Origin: Allobosea sp. 117
GTDB taxonomy: Bacteria > Pseudomonadota > Alphaproteobacteria > Rhizobiales > Xanthobacteraceae
Length of the DNA stretch: 64,000 bases
Reading direction: 5' to 3'
Assembly (NCBI RefSeq): GCF_000702305.1
Contig: NZ_JNLC01000001.1
Coordinates: 62,001-126,000, forward strand
Shown here: positions 35,044 to 44,301 of the stretch, piece by piece
Layout of the letters: every line of letters starts with the position of its first letter
How positions within the stretch are numbered: position 1 is the stretch's first letter
The notes under the pieces: model-generated
Told to the model about the DNA's origin: nothing
Databases searched by the model: none
The model's input: the letters and a program-made list of their open reading frames with translations, nothing else
Program-made: the position numbers and the translations under genes

Positions 35044-35259
35044 ATGGCGGAACGTTCGAAGGACAACATCACGAACCTCGGCAAATCGGGCCGCGAGACG
35101 GTGCGGAACGCCGAAGATGCGGTGCGTTCCGTCGGCGATGAGGTGCAGAACCTCGCCGAAGACGCCGTTGCCGACCTCGCGCCGGAGCGGCGCTACTCCT
35201 TCCACGCGCTCATCGCCGCCGGCCTGATCGGCTTCGTCGTCGGCCGCATGTGCGCCTGA
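35044..35259 (+). CDS. Small YqjD/ElaB-like (DUF883-type) membrane-anchored protein
   Basis: A 71-residue protein. Residues 1-48 form a charged amphipathic helix ('NLGKSGRETVRNAEDAVRSVGDEVQNLAEDAVADL'), and the last 18 form a C-terminal membrane anchor with small-residue spacing ('AAGLIGFVVGRMCA'). This is the layout of YqjD/ElaB proteins, which tether ribosomes to the inner membrane in stationary phase in E. coli. The ATG follows GGAGAGGCGGCA. The upstream near-EcfG promoter fits a stress role. The family assignment rests on layout. Confidence 0.75.
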   Translation: MAERSKDNITNLGKSGRETVRNAEDAVRSVGDEVQNLAEDAVADLAPERRYSFHALIAAGLIGFVVGRMCA

Positions 35260-35331
35260 GGAACTATCCAGCTATATATCCGCGACCGTACCGGTTCGCC
35301 GGGCGGTCGTTTGTGCTTTTGAGGAATGGCC

Positions 35332-36222
35332 ATGCAGACGCTCACCGTGCGTCATCTGACGAAATACAGCTACGCCAACCCCGTCACCTTCCAGACGCAC
35401 CGGCTGATGCTGCGGCCGCGCGACAGCCATGACCTGCGCCTCGTTCATGCCGACCTCATCCTCTCGCCGAGCGCCAGCGTGCGCTGGCTGCACGACGTGT
35501 TCGGCAATTCCGTCGCCATCGCCGATTTCCATGAGCCCGCCAGCGAGCTGGTGATCGAAAGCCTGCTGACCATCGAGCGCTATGGGCTCGGCGGGCTGAA
35601 CTTCGAGCTCGACGAGGGCGCGCGCGACTACCCCTTTGTCTATTCCACCGACGACCGTACCGATCTTGGCCGCATGCTCGAATGTCACTATTCCGATGCG
35701 CAGGGCGAGCTCGATGCCTGGGCGCGCGGCTTCATCGCCACGCGGCCGACCGACACCATGGCGCTGCTCGCCGACATCAACCGCGGCATCCGCAACGGCT
35801 TCGCCTATCAGGTGCGCTACGAGCAGGGCACGCAGCCGCCGACCGAGACGCTGCGGCTCGGCAGCGGCTCGTGCCGCGACTTCGCGCTGCTGCTGATCGA
35901 GGCAGCACGTGCGCTCGGCTTCGGCGCGCGCTTCGTCACCGGCTATCTCTACGATCCGGCGCTCGACGGCGAGAATGCCGGGGTGATCGGCGCCGGCGCC
36001 ACCCATGCCTGGGCCGACATCTATCTGCCGGGCGCGGGCTGGGTCGAGTTCGACCCGACCAACGGCACGATCGCCGCCGACAATCTTATCCGGGTCGCGG
36101 TCACGCGCGATCCGGCGCAGGCGGTGCCAGTCGCCGGCGGATTCACCGGGGCGATCGGCGACTATCTCGGTCTGATCGTCGACGTGTCGGTGCGTTTGCA
36201 GCCGGAGCCGCTGGCGGCGTGA
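35332..36222 (+). CDS. Transglutaminase-like cysteine protease family protein
   Basis: A 296-residue cytoplasmic protein. The bacterial transglutaminase N-terminal region (about residues 1-80: 'TVRHLTKYSYANPVTFQTHRLMLRPRD') is followed by the core with an intact triad: Cys181 in 'GSGSCRDFALLLIEAARALG', His225 in 'ATHAWADIYLPGAGW' and Asp241 in 'FDPTNG'. The ATG at 35332 is well spaced from TGAGGAA; ATG 35326 overlaps it. Proteins of this type often occur with alpha-E/circularly permuted ATP-grasp genes, which are absent here. Substrate unknown. Confidence 0.88.
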   Translation: MQTLTVRHLTKYSYANPVTFQTHRLMLRPRDSHDLRLVHADLILSPSASVRWLHDVFGNSVAIADFHEPASELVIESLLTIERYGLGGLNFELDEGARDYPFVYSTDDRTDLGRMLECHYSDAQGELDAWARGFIATRPTDTMALLADINRGIRNGFAYQVRYEQGTQPPTETLRLGSGSCRDFALLLIEAARALGFGARFVTGYLYDPALDGENAGVIGAGATHAWADIYLPGAGWVEFDPTNGTIAADNLIRVAVTRDPAQAVPVAGGFTGAIGDYLGLIVDVSVRLQPEPLAA

Positions 36223-36263
36223 GGGCGGCTGACGGGGCGCATAGGCCGGGATAGGCTTCCGGC

Positions 36264-36674
36264 ATGTTCGATTCTGCTCCGCTCCTCCCGCTGTTCCACA
36301 TGATCGAGGGTGCACCGACCCCGGTCGCGCCTTTCAGCCATGCCGTTCAGATCGGGCCGTGGCTGTTCGTCACCGGCCAGATGCCGACAGATCCGGCCGA
36401 CGATTCCGCGCCGCTGCCCGAAGGCATCGAGGCGCAGACCCGGCGGGTGATGGACAATCTGATCCTCGTGCTGGCAGGCATCGGCTTCACGCTGGCCGAC
36501 GTGGTCCAGGCGCGTATCTACCTCACCGAATTCGAGCGCGACTATCCCGCGATGAACGCCGTCTACCGCTCCTATTTCGAGACGGGCCGTCTGCCGGCGC
36601 GCACCTGCGTCGGCGTCACCGGTCTGGCGCGGGGCGCGGTGGTGGAGATCGACCTCGTCGCCTATCGGGCCTGA
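36264..36674 (+). CDS. RidA/YjgF-family enamine/imine deaminase
   Basis: A 136-residue protein of the RidA family, which hydrolyses reactive enamines such as 2-aminoacrylate made by PLP-dependent dehydratases. The signature 'PARTCVGVTGLARGAVVEIDLVAY' includes the substrate-carboxylate-binding Arg of active RidA proteins. 'SHAVQIGPWLFVTGQMP' and 'LADVVQARIYLTEF' support it. A threonine/serine dehydratase, a source of such enamines, lies 15 kb away in this window, but no operon link exists. Confidence 0.92.
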   Translation: MFDSAPLLPLFHMIEGAPTPVAPFSHAVQIGPWLFVTGQMPTDPADDSAPLPEGIEAQTRRVMDNLILVLAGIGFTLADVVQARIYLTEFERDYPAMNAVYRSYFETGRLPARTCVGVTGLARGAVVEIDLVAYRA

Positions 36675-36742
36675 CCGGCAGAATTGTTGACGCTCCCTGT
36701 GCCCCGTGGCCTCATACCTCTCAGAATAGCGGGGACGGGGAC

Positions 36743-37216
36743 ATGGGGCTGACGGAATGGGCGTGGATCGCCCTCATCGCCTATGCGGTCCACATCATGG
36801 AAGAATACATGTTCGACTGGCGCGACTGGGCACGCGCCGTGATCAGGCTGCCGGTCGAGTGGGGGGATTTCTACGTCACCAATTCCGTGGTGGTGGTGTT
36901 CGGCATCGCGCAGGGGGCGCTGGCGCCGACCGTTCCGCTCGTTCCGCTTACCTTCGCCGCGCTGATGATCATCAACGCGACCTTCTTCCACGTCCTGCCG
37001 ATGATCGTGACGCGCGGGCGCTGGTCGCCGGGCGTGTTCACGGCCGCGGTGCTGTTCTATCCGGTTGGGATCGAGGTCTTCCGCGCGGCCAGTGCCGAAG
37101 GCACGCTCACCACCGGCACGCTGATCGGAGCTTTCGTCATCGGTGCGCTGCTGATGGCCTATCCGATCGTCATGCTGCACCTGAGGGGCCTGCCGTATTT
37201 CCGGCAGACCCCATAG
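36743..37216 (+). CDS. HXXEE-domain membrane protein
   Basis: A 157-residue inner-membrane protein with about five helices. The family-defining HxxEE motif is 'HIMEEY' at residues 17-22 in the first helix, and a second histidine lies in 'INATFFHVLP'. Such polar clusters in helices suggest a metal or proton site, but no function is known. The ATG at 36743 lies 5 bases after GGGGACGGGG. It may be cotranscribed with ridA, 68 bases upstream. Confidence 0.82.
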   Translation: MGLTEWAWIALIAYAVHIMEEYMFDWRDWARAVIRLPVEWGDFYVTNSVVVVFGIAQGALAPTVPLVPLTFAALMIINATFFHVLPMIVTRGRWSPGVFTAAVLFYPVGIEVFRAASAEGTLTTGTLIGAFVIGALLMAYPIVMLHLRGLPYFRQTP

Positions 37217-37230
37217 GTGACGAAGGCGGA

Positions 37231-38331
37231 TCAGGCCGCCGCTTCCTCGAGCGCGGGATAGTCGATGTAGCCCTTCGCGCCGCCGCCATAGAGATGGTCG
37301 CGGTCGAGCTCGTTCAGCGCCGCGCCGCGCTTCAGCCGCTCCACCAGATCCGGATTGGAGATGAAGTTCTTGCCGAAGGCGACGAGGTCGGCCTTGCCGC
37401 TCGCGACCACGGCTTCCGCCATGACCCGGTCATAGCCGTTATTGACCATCCAGGTGCCGTCATAGCGCTTGCGCAGCGCCTCGAAATCGAAGCCCGGCAC
37501 GATGTCGCGCGGCCCGCCGGTCGCGCCCTCGATGAGGTGCACATAGACCGGGCCGAGCGTGTTCAGCACATCCGCCACATGCTCAAACAGCGGCTGCGGG
37601 TTGCTGTCGCTGAGGTCGTTCGCCGGGGTCACGGGCGAGATGCGGATGCCGGTGCGCTTGGCGCCGATCTCCTGCGTCACCGCCGCGACCACCTCGCGCA
37701 GGAAGCGCGTGCGGTTCTCGATCGAGCCGCCATAGGCGTCGGTGCGCTTGTTGGCGCCGTCGCGCAGGAACTGGTCGATCAGGTAGCCGTTGGCGCCGTG
37801 GATCTCGACGCCGTCGAAGCCCGCTTCGAGCGCCTTCGCCGCGGCGCGGCGGAAGTCGTCGACGATGCCGGGGATTTCCTCGATCTCCAGCGCGCGCGGC
37901 TCGTCGACATCGGCGAAGCCGCCATTCACGAAGGTCTTGGTGTTGGCGCGCACCGCGGAAGGCGCCAGCGGCGCCGCGCCGCCCGGCTGCAGGGAGCGGT
38001 GCGAAACGCGGCCGACATGCCAGAGTTGCACGAAGATGTGCCCGCCCTTGGCATGCACGGCATCGGTGACGGCGCGCCACCCGGCGACCTGCGCGTCGGT
38101 GTAGACGCCAGGCGTGTCCTGATAGCCCTGCGCGGTATCGGAGATCTGCGTCGCCTCGGTGACGATCAGCCCGGCCTGTGCCCGCTGGCCGTAATACTGG
38201 GCCATCAGCGGGGTCGGGACGAGGCCGGCGCCCGCGCGGTTGCGCGTCAGCGGGGCCATGACGATGCGGTTCGACAGGGTGACGTCGCCGAGCTTGTAGG
38301 GCTCGAAGAGGGACGGCGTGCCGGTGCTCAT
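37231..38331 (-). CDS. Old Yellow Enzyme-family alkene reductase (NemA-like)
   Basis: A 366-residue FMN-dependent NAD(P)H oxidoreductase that reduces activated C=C bonds, N-ethylmaleimide and nitro compounds. 'FEPYKLGDVTLSNRIVMAPLTRNRA' opens the TIM barrel, 'QLWHVGRVSH' carries the conserved His-x-Gly-Arg block, 'DGVEIHGANGYLIDQFL' and 'TDAYGGSIENRTRFL' are classical OYE signatures, and the C-terminal 'VAFGKNFISNPDL' binds FMN phosphate. No regulator is next to it. It is divergent from pncB. Confidence 0.93.
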   Translation of the reverse strand: MSTGTPSLFEPYKLGDVTLSNRIVMAPLTRNRAGAGLVPTPLMAQYYGQRAQAGLIVTEATQISDTAQGYQDTPGVYTDAQVAGWRAVTDAVHAKGGHIFVQLWHVGRVSHRSLQPGGAAPLAPSAVRANTKTFVNGGFADVDEPRALEIEEIPGIVDDFRRAAAKALEAGFDGVEIHGANGYLIDQFLRDGANKRTDAYGGSIENRTRFLREVVAAVTQEIGAKRTGIRISPVTPANDLSDSNPQPLFEHVADVLNTLGPVYVHLIEGATGGPRDIVPGFDFEALRKRYDGTWMVNNGYDRVMAEAVVASGKADLVAFGKNFISNPDLVERLKRGAALNELDRDHLYGGGAKGYIDYPALEEAAA

Positions 38332-38541
38332 GAAGCGATCCTATGGCTGGAAGGGTGTTACATCGTGCACGACATATGTGCGCCGCACCAATTCCGCCAG
38401 AGCCCGCTACCCATGAAAATTTGCATGGTGGGATTGGGGAACGCTTATGCCCATGCCGGAGGCATTCCAATGTCGCGGGCGGCACCTGCAATTTCGGGCG
38501 GCATGCACTAGAAGGGACGCCGGGAACTGGGGTCGTCCTCG

Positions 38542-39834
38542 ATGATCGACATCGCCACGCGCGTCTACAACCACACCTGGAAGATCGATCCGATCGTCCG
38601 CTCGGTGCTCGACACCGACTTCTACAAGCTCCTGATGGCGCAGACGATCTTCCGCCGGCATTTCGAGACGCGGGTCACCTTCGGCATCATCAACCGCACC
38701 AGCCGGGTGCGCATCGCCGATTTCGTCGACGAGCGCGAACTGCGCGAGCAGCTCGACCATGTGCGCACGCTCTCGCTGACGCGCGGGGAATCCACCTGGC
38801 TGCGCGGCAACATGTTCTACGGCAAGCGGCAGATGTTCGCGCCGGACTTCATCGCATGGCTCGAGGGTTTCCGTTTCCCGCCCTATCACCTCGAAAAGCG
38901 TGACGGGCAATACGAGCTGACCTTCGAGGGGCCGTGGATCGAGACCACCATGTGGGAAATCCCGGCGCTCGCCATCATCAACGAATTGCGCTCGCGTGCG
39001 GTGCTGCGCAGCATGGGACGCTTCGAACTGCAGGTGCTCTATGCCCGCGCCATGACGCGCGTGTGGGAGAAGGTCGAGCGGCTGAAGGCGCTGGAGGGCG
39101 CCAATGTCGCCGATTTCGGCACGCGGCGGCGGCACGGCTTCCTGTGGCAGGACTGGTGCGTACAGGCCGTCATGGAGGGGCTGGGTGCCGGCTTCCTCGG
39201 TACCTCGAACTGTCTCATCGCGATGCGCCGCGAGGTCGAGGCGACCGGCACCAACGCGCATGAGCTGCCGATGGTCTATGCCGCGCTGGCCGAGAGCGAC
39301 GCCGAACTCGCCGAGGCGCCCTACGAGGTGCTCGCCGACTGGCAGGAGGATTACGACGGCAATCTGCGCGTCATGCTGCCCGACACCTACGGCACCACCG
39401 GCTTCCTCGCCCATGCCCCGGACTGGGTGGCGCGCTGGACCGGTATCCGCGTCGACAGCAAGGACCCGATCGAGGGCGGCGAGGAGGCGATCGCCTGGTG
39501 GCGCTCCCGGGGGCAGGACCCTTCGACCAAGCTGGTCATCTTCTCGGATGCGCTCGACGTCGACGCCATCGAACGCATCTACCGCCATTTCGCCGGGCGC
39601 GTGCGCATGGGCTTCGGCTGGGGCACGCTGCTCACCAACGATTTCCGCGGTTTCGCCCCGAACGGGGCGCTGGACCCGATTTCCATCGTCTGCAAGGTGA
39701 TTTCCGCCAATGGGCGCCCGACGGTGAAGCTCTCCGACAACCCCACCAAGGCGATGGGACCGCCGGAGGAAATCGAGCGCTATAAGCGCGTCTTCGGGGT
39801 TGGAGCGCAGCAGGAACGCGCGGTCCTCGTCTGA
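38542..39834 (+). CDS. pncB: Nicotinate phosphoribosyltransferase
   Basis: A 430-residue enzyme of NAD salvage: nicotinate + PRPP + ATP to nicotinate mononucleotide. The N-terminal '[20 protein letters not shown]', central '[32 protein letters not shown]' and '[11 protein letters not shown]', and the phosphate-binding end '[14 protein letters not shown]' are all present. Length is normal for the proteobacterial form. It begins directly with ATG at 38542, after a weak GGGGTCG. It is a single-gene unit. Confidence 0.95.
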   Translation: MIDIATRVYNHTWKIDPIVRSVLDTDFYKLLMAQTIFRRHFETRVTFGIINRTSRVRIADFVDERELREQLDHVRTLSLTRGESTWLRGNMFYGKRQMFAPDFIAWLEGFRFPPYHLEKRDGQYELTFEGPWIETTMWEIPALAIINELRSRAVLRSMGRFELQVLYARAMTRVWEKVERLKALEGANVADFGTRRRHGFLWQDWCVQAVMEGLGAGFLGTSNCLIAMRREVEATGTNAHELPMVYAALAESDAELAEAPYEVLADWQEDYDGNLRVMLPDTYGTTGFLAHAPDWVARWTGIRVDSKDPIEGGEEAIAWWRSRGQDPSTKLVIFSDALDVDAIERIYRHFAGRVRMGFGWGTLLTNDFRGFAPNGALDPISIVCKVISANGRPTVKLSDNPTKAMGPPEEIERYKRVFGVGAQQERAVLV

Positions 39835-40046
39835 GCGCGGCCGGCCCCTAGCGCCATGTGCGGCGAAAAAGCAGGTGACGTCGGGCCAAGACTTGCCGCA
39901 ATTAAAGGTCAGTTTAAATATCGGCCGTGTCAATTCTGCAACGATTCCAATCGGCACGCCGTTTCGGGCCCTCTCTGGAGGGGTTAAGGGGAAAAGGGGC
40001 GCAAGGTGCAGGCAAGGGGCGGCCTGCCGGAGCGAGCGACAATTTC

Positions 40047-41813
40047 ATGGTAAATGCGCAGATTCGAGATCGCGAGGCCGTCGGCCATGAGCCGTCCGGC
40101 GCCGGCGAATGGGTACCGGCCCCTGGGCATGAGGATCGTTCCTACGTCCGGTTCGCCCGCGACCCCCGAATCATCGCATCGTCCGACGGGCCCGGCCTTG
40201 TGCCGGCCGGCGCGGGCGAGGATGCCGTCGAGGCCGAGCATCTGCTGAGTGATCTGCAGGCGTTCATGGCCTCGCTGGCCACCGAGAAACGTACGGACGG
40301 AGGGGTGGACGTGCCGGGAGGACATGAGACCGACACGGGCACCTCGGTGCTCGGGAGCGGGTTCGGTGCGCGCCTGATCGCCGCCGAGGCTGCCCGTATC
40401 GCCGCCGAACGCACAAGGCTGATGCAGGAGAACGGCGAGACCGACGTGCCGTGGCCCGACGAGGAACGGATCGACCGCATGGCCGCGGCCGCCTTCACCT
40501 ATGTCGGGGTTCCCGACAGCGAATTCGCTCCCAAGCACGCGCGGGCGGCCGACGCCTCCCGCCCGCAGCCCGCCACTGAGGCCACCGCCGCCTTCGGCTC
40601 CGTCGTCCGCGCGGCAGCCGCGCCGGTCGAAGCCTCCATCCAGAAACAGCTCGAAGAGACCGGCCGCACCGATCCGTTCCTGTTCGAGGCGCCGAAGCCG
40701 ATCCCCGAGAAGCCGCGGCCGGTCGCTCCAACCCTGCGCGCGCCGGCCGATGCCGATGCCGCCGCGGTGCCGGCCGCCAAGCCCACCGCTGCTCAGCCTT
40801 CGGCCAAACAGGCCGCGAAGCCTCGGGCGGCGAAGGTCGAGCCGACCGTGGAGCCGGCGCCGCGCCGGGAGGGCGCGCGGGTCAGCGCCTTCGATCCGGC
40901 GCTGAAGCCGGAGAAGCGCACCCGGCGCGCGCGGGCCTCCGAGGCCATTACCTGGACACGCTTCGCGGTGCTCGCGGTGATCATCGCGGCGGTCGGCGGA
41001 GCGGTCATAGCCCTGCAGTCGCTGGCGGCGCGAAACGACAACGCTTCGGCCGCACCGACGGTTACGGATGCCGCGATCGCTAGTGTCGCACCCTCGCAGA
41101 ACGCCTCCGAGCCGCCCGCGAACCCGAACGCTGGAGCTCCGGAGCCGCGCATCGTGACGGCGCCGGCGCCGGATTCGACGGCACAGAATTCAGGCGCGCC
41201 GCAGCAGCAGGACAGTGCGGTCGCGGCGGCGCAGGCCGACGCCCAGCCGGCCGATGCTCAGGCGACGCCCCCTGAAGCTCAGGTGACCGCCGTCGGCCCG
41301 GACATGACCGCTCCGGTGCAGGCTGATGCCGTCGCGCCCGAAGGCGCCGCCGTTCCCGAGGCGACGCAGGCCGCGAATGATCCGGCCCTCGCGCCGGCCG
41401 GCAACGAACCCGCCGAGCCCACCGTTCCGCAGATGCAGGGCTTCGCGCCCGCCGATCCGCCCGTGGCGGTCCCGGATGCCGTCGTGCCGACGCCGCCGGC
41501 CAAGCCCGCGCCCCCGAAGCTCGCGGCCGCGAAGCCTCCGGCCCCGGCCGCGCCCGCGAATCAGCCGAGCGCCGATTCGTCGAACGATGCCGCTGCAGAT
41601 GATTCAGCGGCCTCCGGCACCGTGCAGGCGGGCAAGGCGACCATCCGGTCCAGCGTGACGCTGCGTGCCAAGCCGGATAACAGCGGCGCCGCGCTCACCA
41701 CGCTGAAGGCCGGTGAGCAGGTCGATCTGGTCAGTTGCAACATCTGGTGCGAGATCGTGGCCGACGGCAAGCGCGGCTTCGTCTTCAAGCGCTTCGTCCA
41801 GGCCGGCGGCTAG
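40047..41813 (+). CDS. Membrane-anchored protein with C-terminal bacterial SH3 domain
   Basis: A 588-residue protein. A cytoplasmic region of about 310 residues (Ala/Pro-rich, low complexity in the second half) precedes one membrane helix ('FAVLAVIIAAVGGAVIAL', about 315-333), a long Ala/Pro/Gln-rich periplasmic linker (about 340-515) and a final SH3-like domain ('VQAGKATIRSSVTLRAKPDNSGAALTTLKAGEQVDLVSCNIWCEIVAD' region). SH3 domains of this kind usually bind peptidoglycan. The ATG at 40047 has GGAG upstream; a GTG at 39927 is possible but has no ribosome-binding site. A wall-tethering role is inferred. Confidence 0.75.
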   Translation: MVNAQIRDREAVGHEPSGAGEWVPAPGHEDRSYVRFARDPRIIASSDGPGLVPAGAGEDAVEAEHLLSDLQAFMASLATEKRTDGGVDVPGGHETDTGTSVLGSGFGARLIAAEAARIAAERTRLMQENGETDVPWPDEERIDRMAAAAFTYVGVPDSEFAPKHARAADASRPQPATEATAAFGSVVRAAAAPVEASIQKQLEETGRTDPFLFEAPKPIPEKPRPVAPTLRAPADADAAAVPAAKPTAAQPSAKQAAKPRAAKVEPTVEPAPRREGARVSAFDPALKPEKRTRRARASEAITWTRFAVLAVIIAAVGGAVIALQSLAARNDNASAAPTVTDAAIASVAPSQNASEPPANPNAGAPEPRIVTAPAPDSTAQNSGAPQQQDSAVAAAQADAQPADAQATPPEAQVTAVGPDMTAPVQADAVAPEGAAVPEATQAANDPALAPAGNEPAEPTVPQMQGFAPADPPVAVPDAVVPTPPAKPAPPKLAAAKPPAPAAPANQPSADSSNDAAADDSAASGTVQAGKATIRSSVTLRAKPDNSGAALTTLKAGEQVDLVSCNIWCEIVADGKRGFVFKRFVQAGG

Positions 41814-41823
41814 TTCGCCGGCC
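41801..41823 (+). terminator. Hairpin overlapping the stop codon of the SH3 protein gene
   Basis: GGCCGGCG and CGCCGGCC form an 8-bp perfect stem around a 7-base loop containing the stop codon, followed by GCTTTCCCC. A moderate intrinsic terminator candidate. Confidence 0.5.
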
Positions 41824-42127
41824 GCTTTCCCCAGTTACAAATCATTGTCGGATAAAGGTTTTCCTTGTCCGACGGTGCCGCCTCCGGGCTGGTTCGGGGG
41901 CCATCCTTCGCTGCGCCGCGGGCGACGATATCTCCGCTTCTCGAAGCGGACTGCCGGCTGTGCTTGCCGGCGCGCGCCGGACGCGGTCGGGCCCCGCCAT
42001 GTAACACGTCGCAGCAATTCTTGATGGCCGCGGCAGGATTTGACGAATCTCGTCCGCTCGCCTGCGTTCACGGCACATGCTAGACCGCGCCGGGCGAGCT
42101 TTAAGGAATTTTTGAAGGACAGTCAGA
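41824..42127. other. Intergenic region upstream of gnnA
   Basis: About 300 bases without a convincing gene. It contains scattered short GC-rich dyads (for example CCGGCGCGCGCCGG near 41966), a possible -35 (TTGATG, 42021) without a clear -10, and the GAAGGA ribosome-binding site of the next gene. I see nothing else. Confidence 0.4.
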
Positions 42128-43123
42128 ATGGCTCAGAGCGCTGTTCCCGCCGCGCGGGCGCCGATCCGGGTCGGCGTCGTCGGCGTCGGTGTGATGGGGG
42201 CGAACCATGCCCGCGTGCTCGCCGATCTGCCCGGCGCCAGCCTCGTCGGCATCGCCGATCCCGATCTCGCCCAGGGTGGCAAGGTCGCCGAGTTCCTCGG
42301 CTGCAAGGCGGTGCCGGATGTCGGCGGCCTGCTCGGGCTGAAGGTCGACGCGGTGGTGGTGGCGGCGCCGACCCATCTGCATCACGAGATCGCGCTCACC
42401 GCTATCAATTCCGGCGCGCATGTGCTGGTCGAGAAGCCGATCGCGCCCACCGTGGAGGAGGGCGAGGCGATCGTCGCCGCTGCGAAGGAGCAGGGCGTGA
42501 CGCTGATGGTCGGCCATGTCGAGCGCTTCAATCCGGCCGTCGAGGCGATCAAGAATGCCATTCGCGGCGAGGAGATCCTCTCCATCGGCATCACCCGAGT
42601 CGGGCCGTTCCCGCCGCGCATGTCTAATGTCGGCGTCGTCATCGACCTCGCGGTGCACGACATCGACCTGATCTGCCACTTCACCGGCTCGGAGATCGCC
42701 GAGGTGCAGCCGCAGGTGAAGGCGGCGGTGGCCGAGCGCGAGGACATCGCGCTGCTGCAGTTCCGCACCGCCAACGGCGTGCTCGCGCACATCAACACCA
42801 ACTGGCTCACCCCCTTCAAGGCGCGTACCGTGCATGTCGCGACGCGCAAGAAATATGTGAGCGGTGACCTGCTGACGCGGCAGGTGACAGAGTGCTTCGA
42901 CTATCGGCCGGACGGCAGCTATTCGATGCGCCACCTTCCCGTCGCCTATGCCGAGCCGCTGCGCGTCGAGCTGACGCGCTTCCTCGACGCCATCCGCACC
43001 GGCGAGCCGCCGGCGGTGACCGGCGAGGACGGGGTCGCCAGCCTCGCCACCGCCATCCGCTGCCTGCCGACACCGAGTGCCGCGCCGGAAGCCGCGCCGG
43101 CGCGCATCCGCGTCGCGGGCTGA
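42128..43123 (+). CDS. gnnA: Gfo/Idh/MocA-family dehydrogenase, probable UDP-GlcNAc 3-dehydrogenase
   Basis: A 331-residue NAD-dependent oxidoreductase. The Rossmann motif 'VGVVGVGVMG' is near residue 15, followed by 'LVEKPIAPT' (the EKP motif), 'MVGHVERFNPA' and 'DLAVHDIDLICH', the last two characteristic of the UDP-sugar 3-dehydrogenase group. With the adjacent aminotransferase it should oxidise UDP-GlcNAc at C3 for synthesis of UDP-GlcNAc3N, the precursor of 2,3-diamino-glucose lipid A found in many Hyphomicrobiales. Pathway assignment is by family and neighbour. The gap to the next gene is 14 bases. WbpB/WlbA-type sugar pathways are the alternative. Confidence 0.75.
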   Translation: MAQSAVPAARAPIRVGVVGVGVMGANHARVLADLPGASLVGIADPDLAQGGKVAEFLGCKAVPDVGGLLGLKVDAVVVAAPTHLHHEIALTAINSGAHVLVEKPIAPTVEEGEAIVAAAKEQGVTLMVGHVERFNPAVEAIKNAIRGEEILSIGITRVGPFPPRMSNVGVVIDLAVHDIDLICHFTGSEIAEVQPQVKAAVAEREDIALLQFRTANGVLAHINTNWLTPFKARTVHVATRKKYVSGDLLTRQVTECFDYRPDGSYSMRHLPVAYAEPLRVELTRFLDAIRTGEPPAVTGEDGVASLATAIRCLPTPSAAPEAAPARIRVAG

Positions 43124-43137
43124 GCAAGGGATTCTGC

Positions 43138-44292
43138 ATGAACACGCATGTGAAGATCGAAACCGCTCCGATCCCCTTCATCGACGTCGCGGCCCAGCGG
43201 GCGCGGCTCGGGACCCGGATCGACGAGGCGGTGACGCGGGTGCTGAACCACTGCCGTTTCGTGAATGGGCCGGAAGTGGCCGAGCTGGAGACGAAGCTCG
43301 CCGCCTTCGCCGGCGCCAAGCACGCCATTGCCTGCGCCAGCGGCACCGACGCGCTCGCCATGCTGCTGATGGCGTGGGGCGTGAAGGCCGGGGATGCGGT
43401 GTTCTGTCCCTCCTTCACCTTCTGCGCCACCGCCGAGGTGGTGCCGTGGGTGGGCGCGACGCCGGTCTTCGTCGACGTGAAGGCCGACACCTTCAACATG
43501 GACCCGGCGAGTCTCGAGGCCGCCATCGCGGTGGCTAAGCGCCAGGGGCTCACCCCGAAGGTCGTCATCCCGGTCGACCTGTTCGGTCAGGCAGCCGATT
43601 ACGACGCAATCCTGCCGATTGCGAAGGCCCATGGGCTGAAGGTGTTGTGCGACACTGCGCAGGGCTTCGGCGCCACCTGGAACGGCAAGCGCACCGGCTC
43701 GATCGGCGACGCCACCGCGACGAGCTTCTTCCCGGCCAAGCCGCTCGGCTGCTACGGCGACGGCGGGGCGGTGTTCACCGACGACGACGACCTCGTGCCG
43801 GTGCTGAAGAGCGTGCGCGAGCACGGGCAGGGCGTCGACAAGTATCAGAACGTCCGCATCGGCATGACAGGGCGCCTCGACACCATCCAGGCGGCGGTGC
43901 TGATCGAGAAGCTTGCCATCTTCGCCGATGAGACCGCCGCCCGCGATGCCGCTGCGAAGCGCTACAACGCGGCGCTGGCCGACCTGTGCATCGTGCCGGT
44001 GGTCGACAGCCGCGCGACCTCGGTGTGGGCGCAGTACACGATCCGCCTTCCCGCTGGCCGGCGCGACGCGCTCGCGAGCGCGCTGCAGAAGGAAGGCGTG
44101 CCGACGGCGGTCTATTACCGCATCCCGATGCACCGCCAGCCGGCCTATGCGCAGTATCCTTCCGCCGGCAACGGCCTGCCGGTGTGCGAGCAGCTCGCTG
44201 AGGAAGTGATCAGCCTGCCGATCCACGCCTATCTCGACGAGGCGACGCAGGACCGCGTGATCGCGGCGGTGCGGCGCGCGCTCACCGCATGA
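43138..44292 (+). CDS. gnnB: DegT/DnrJ/EryC1 aminotransferase, probable UDP-3-keto-GlcNAc transaminase
   Basis: A 384-residue PLP-dependent sugar aminotransferase. 'FVNGPEVAELETKLAAFAGAKHAIACASGTDAL' opens the fold, 'PSFTFCATAEVV' follows, and the Schiff-base Lys201 is in 'FFPAKPLGCYGDGG'. The C-terminal 'LPIHAYL' is typical. It would convert the 3-keto product of GnnA to UDP-GlcNAc3N using glutamate. It starts 14 bases after gnnA, so the two are cotranscribed. WbpE-type enzymes are close relatives and cannot be excluded by sequence inspection. Confidence 0.77.
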   Translation: MNTHVKIETAPIPFIDVAAQRARLGTRIDEAVTRVLNHCRFVNGPEVAELETKLAAFAGAKHAIACASGTDALAMLLMAWGVKAGDAVFCPSFTFCATAEVVPWVGATPVFVDVKADTFNMDPASLEAAIAVAKRQGLTPKVVIPVDLFGQAADYDAILPIAKAHGLKVLCDTAQGFGATWNGKRTGSIGDATATSFFPAKPLGCYGDGGAVFTDDDDLVPVLKSVREHGQGVDKYQNVRIGMTGRLDTIQAAVLIEKLAIFADETAARDAAAKRYNAALADLCIVPVVDSRATSVWAQYTIRLPAGRRDALASALQKEGVPTAVYYRIPMHRQPAYAQYPSAGNGLPVCEQLAEEVISLPIHAYLDEATQDRVIAAVRRALTA

Positions 44293-44301
44293 GATAGCGC
44301 C

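Noticed and set aside
35260-35284. GGAAC-N16-CGCG upstream of the second transglutaminase gene
   Set aside because: The -10 element is CGCG rather than CGTT, so it was not called an EcfG promoter.
39901-39920. TTAA-N8-TTAA, a CtrA-like site upstream of the SH3 protein gene
   Set aside because: CtrA full sites need seven bases between the TTAA halves; the spacing is off by one and flanking bases do not match.
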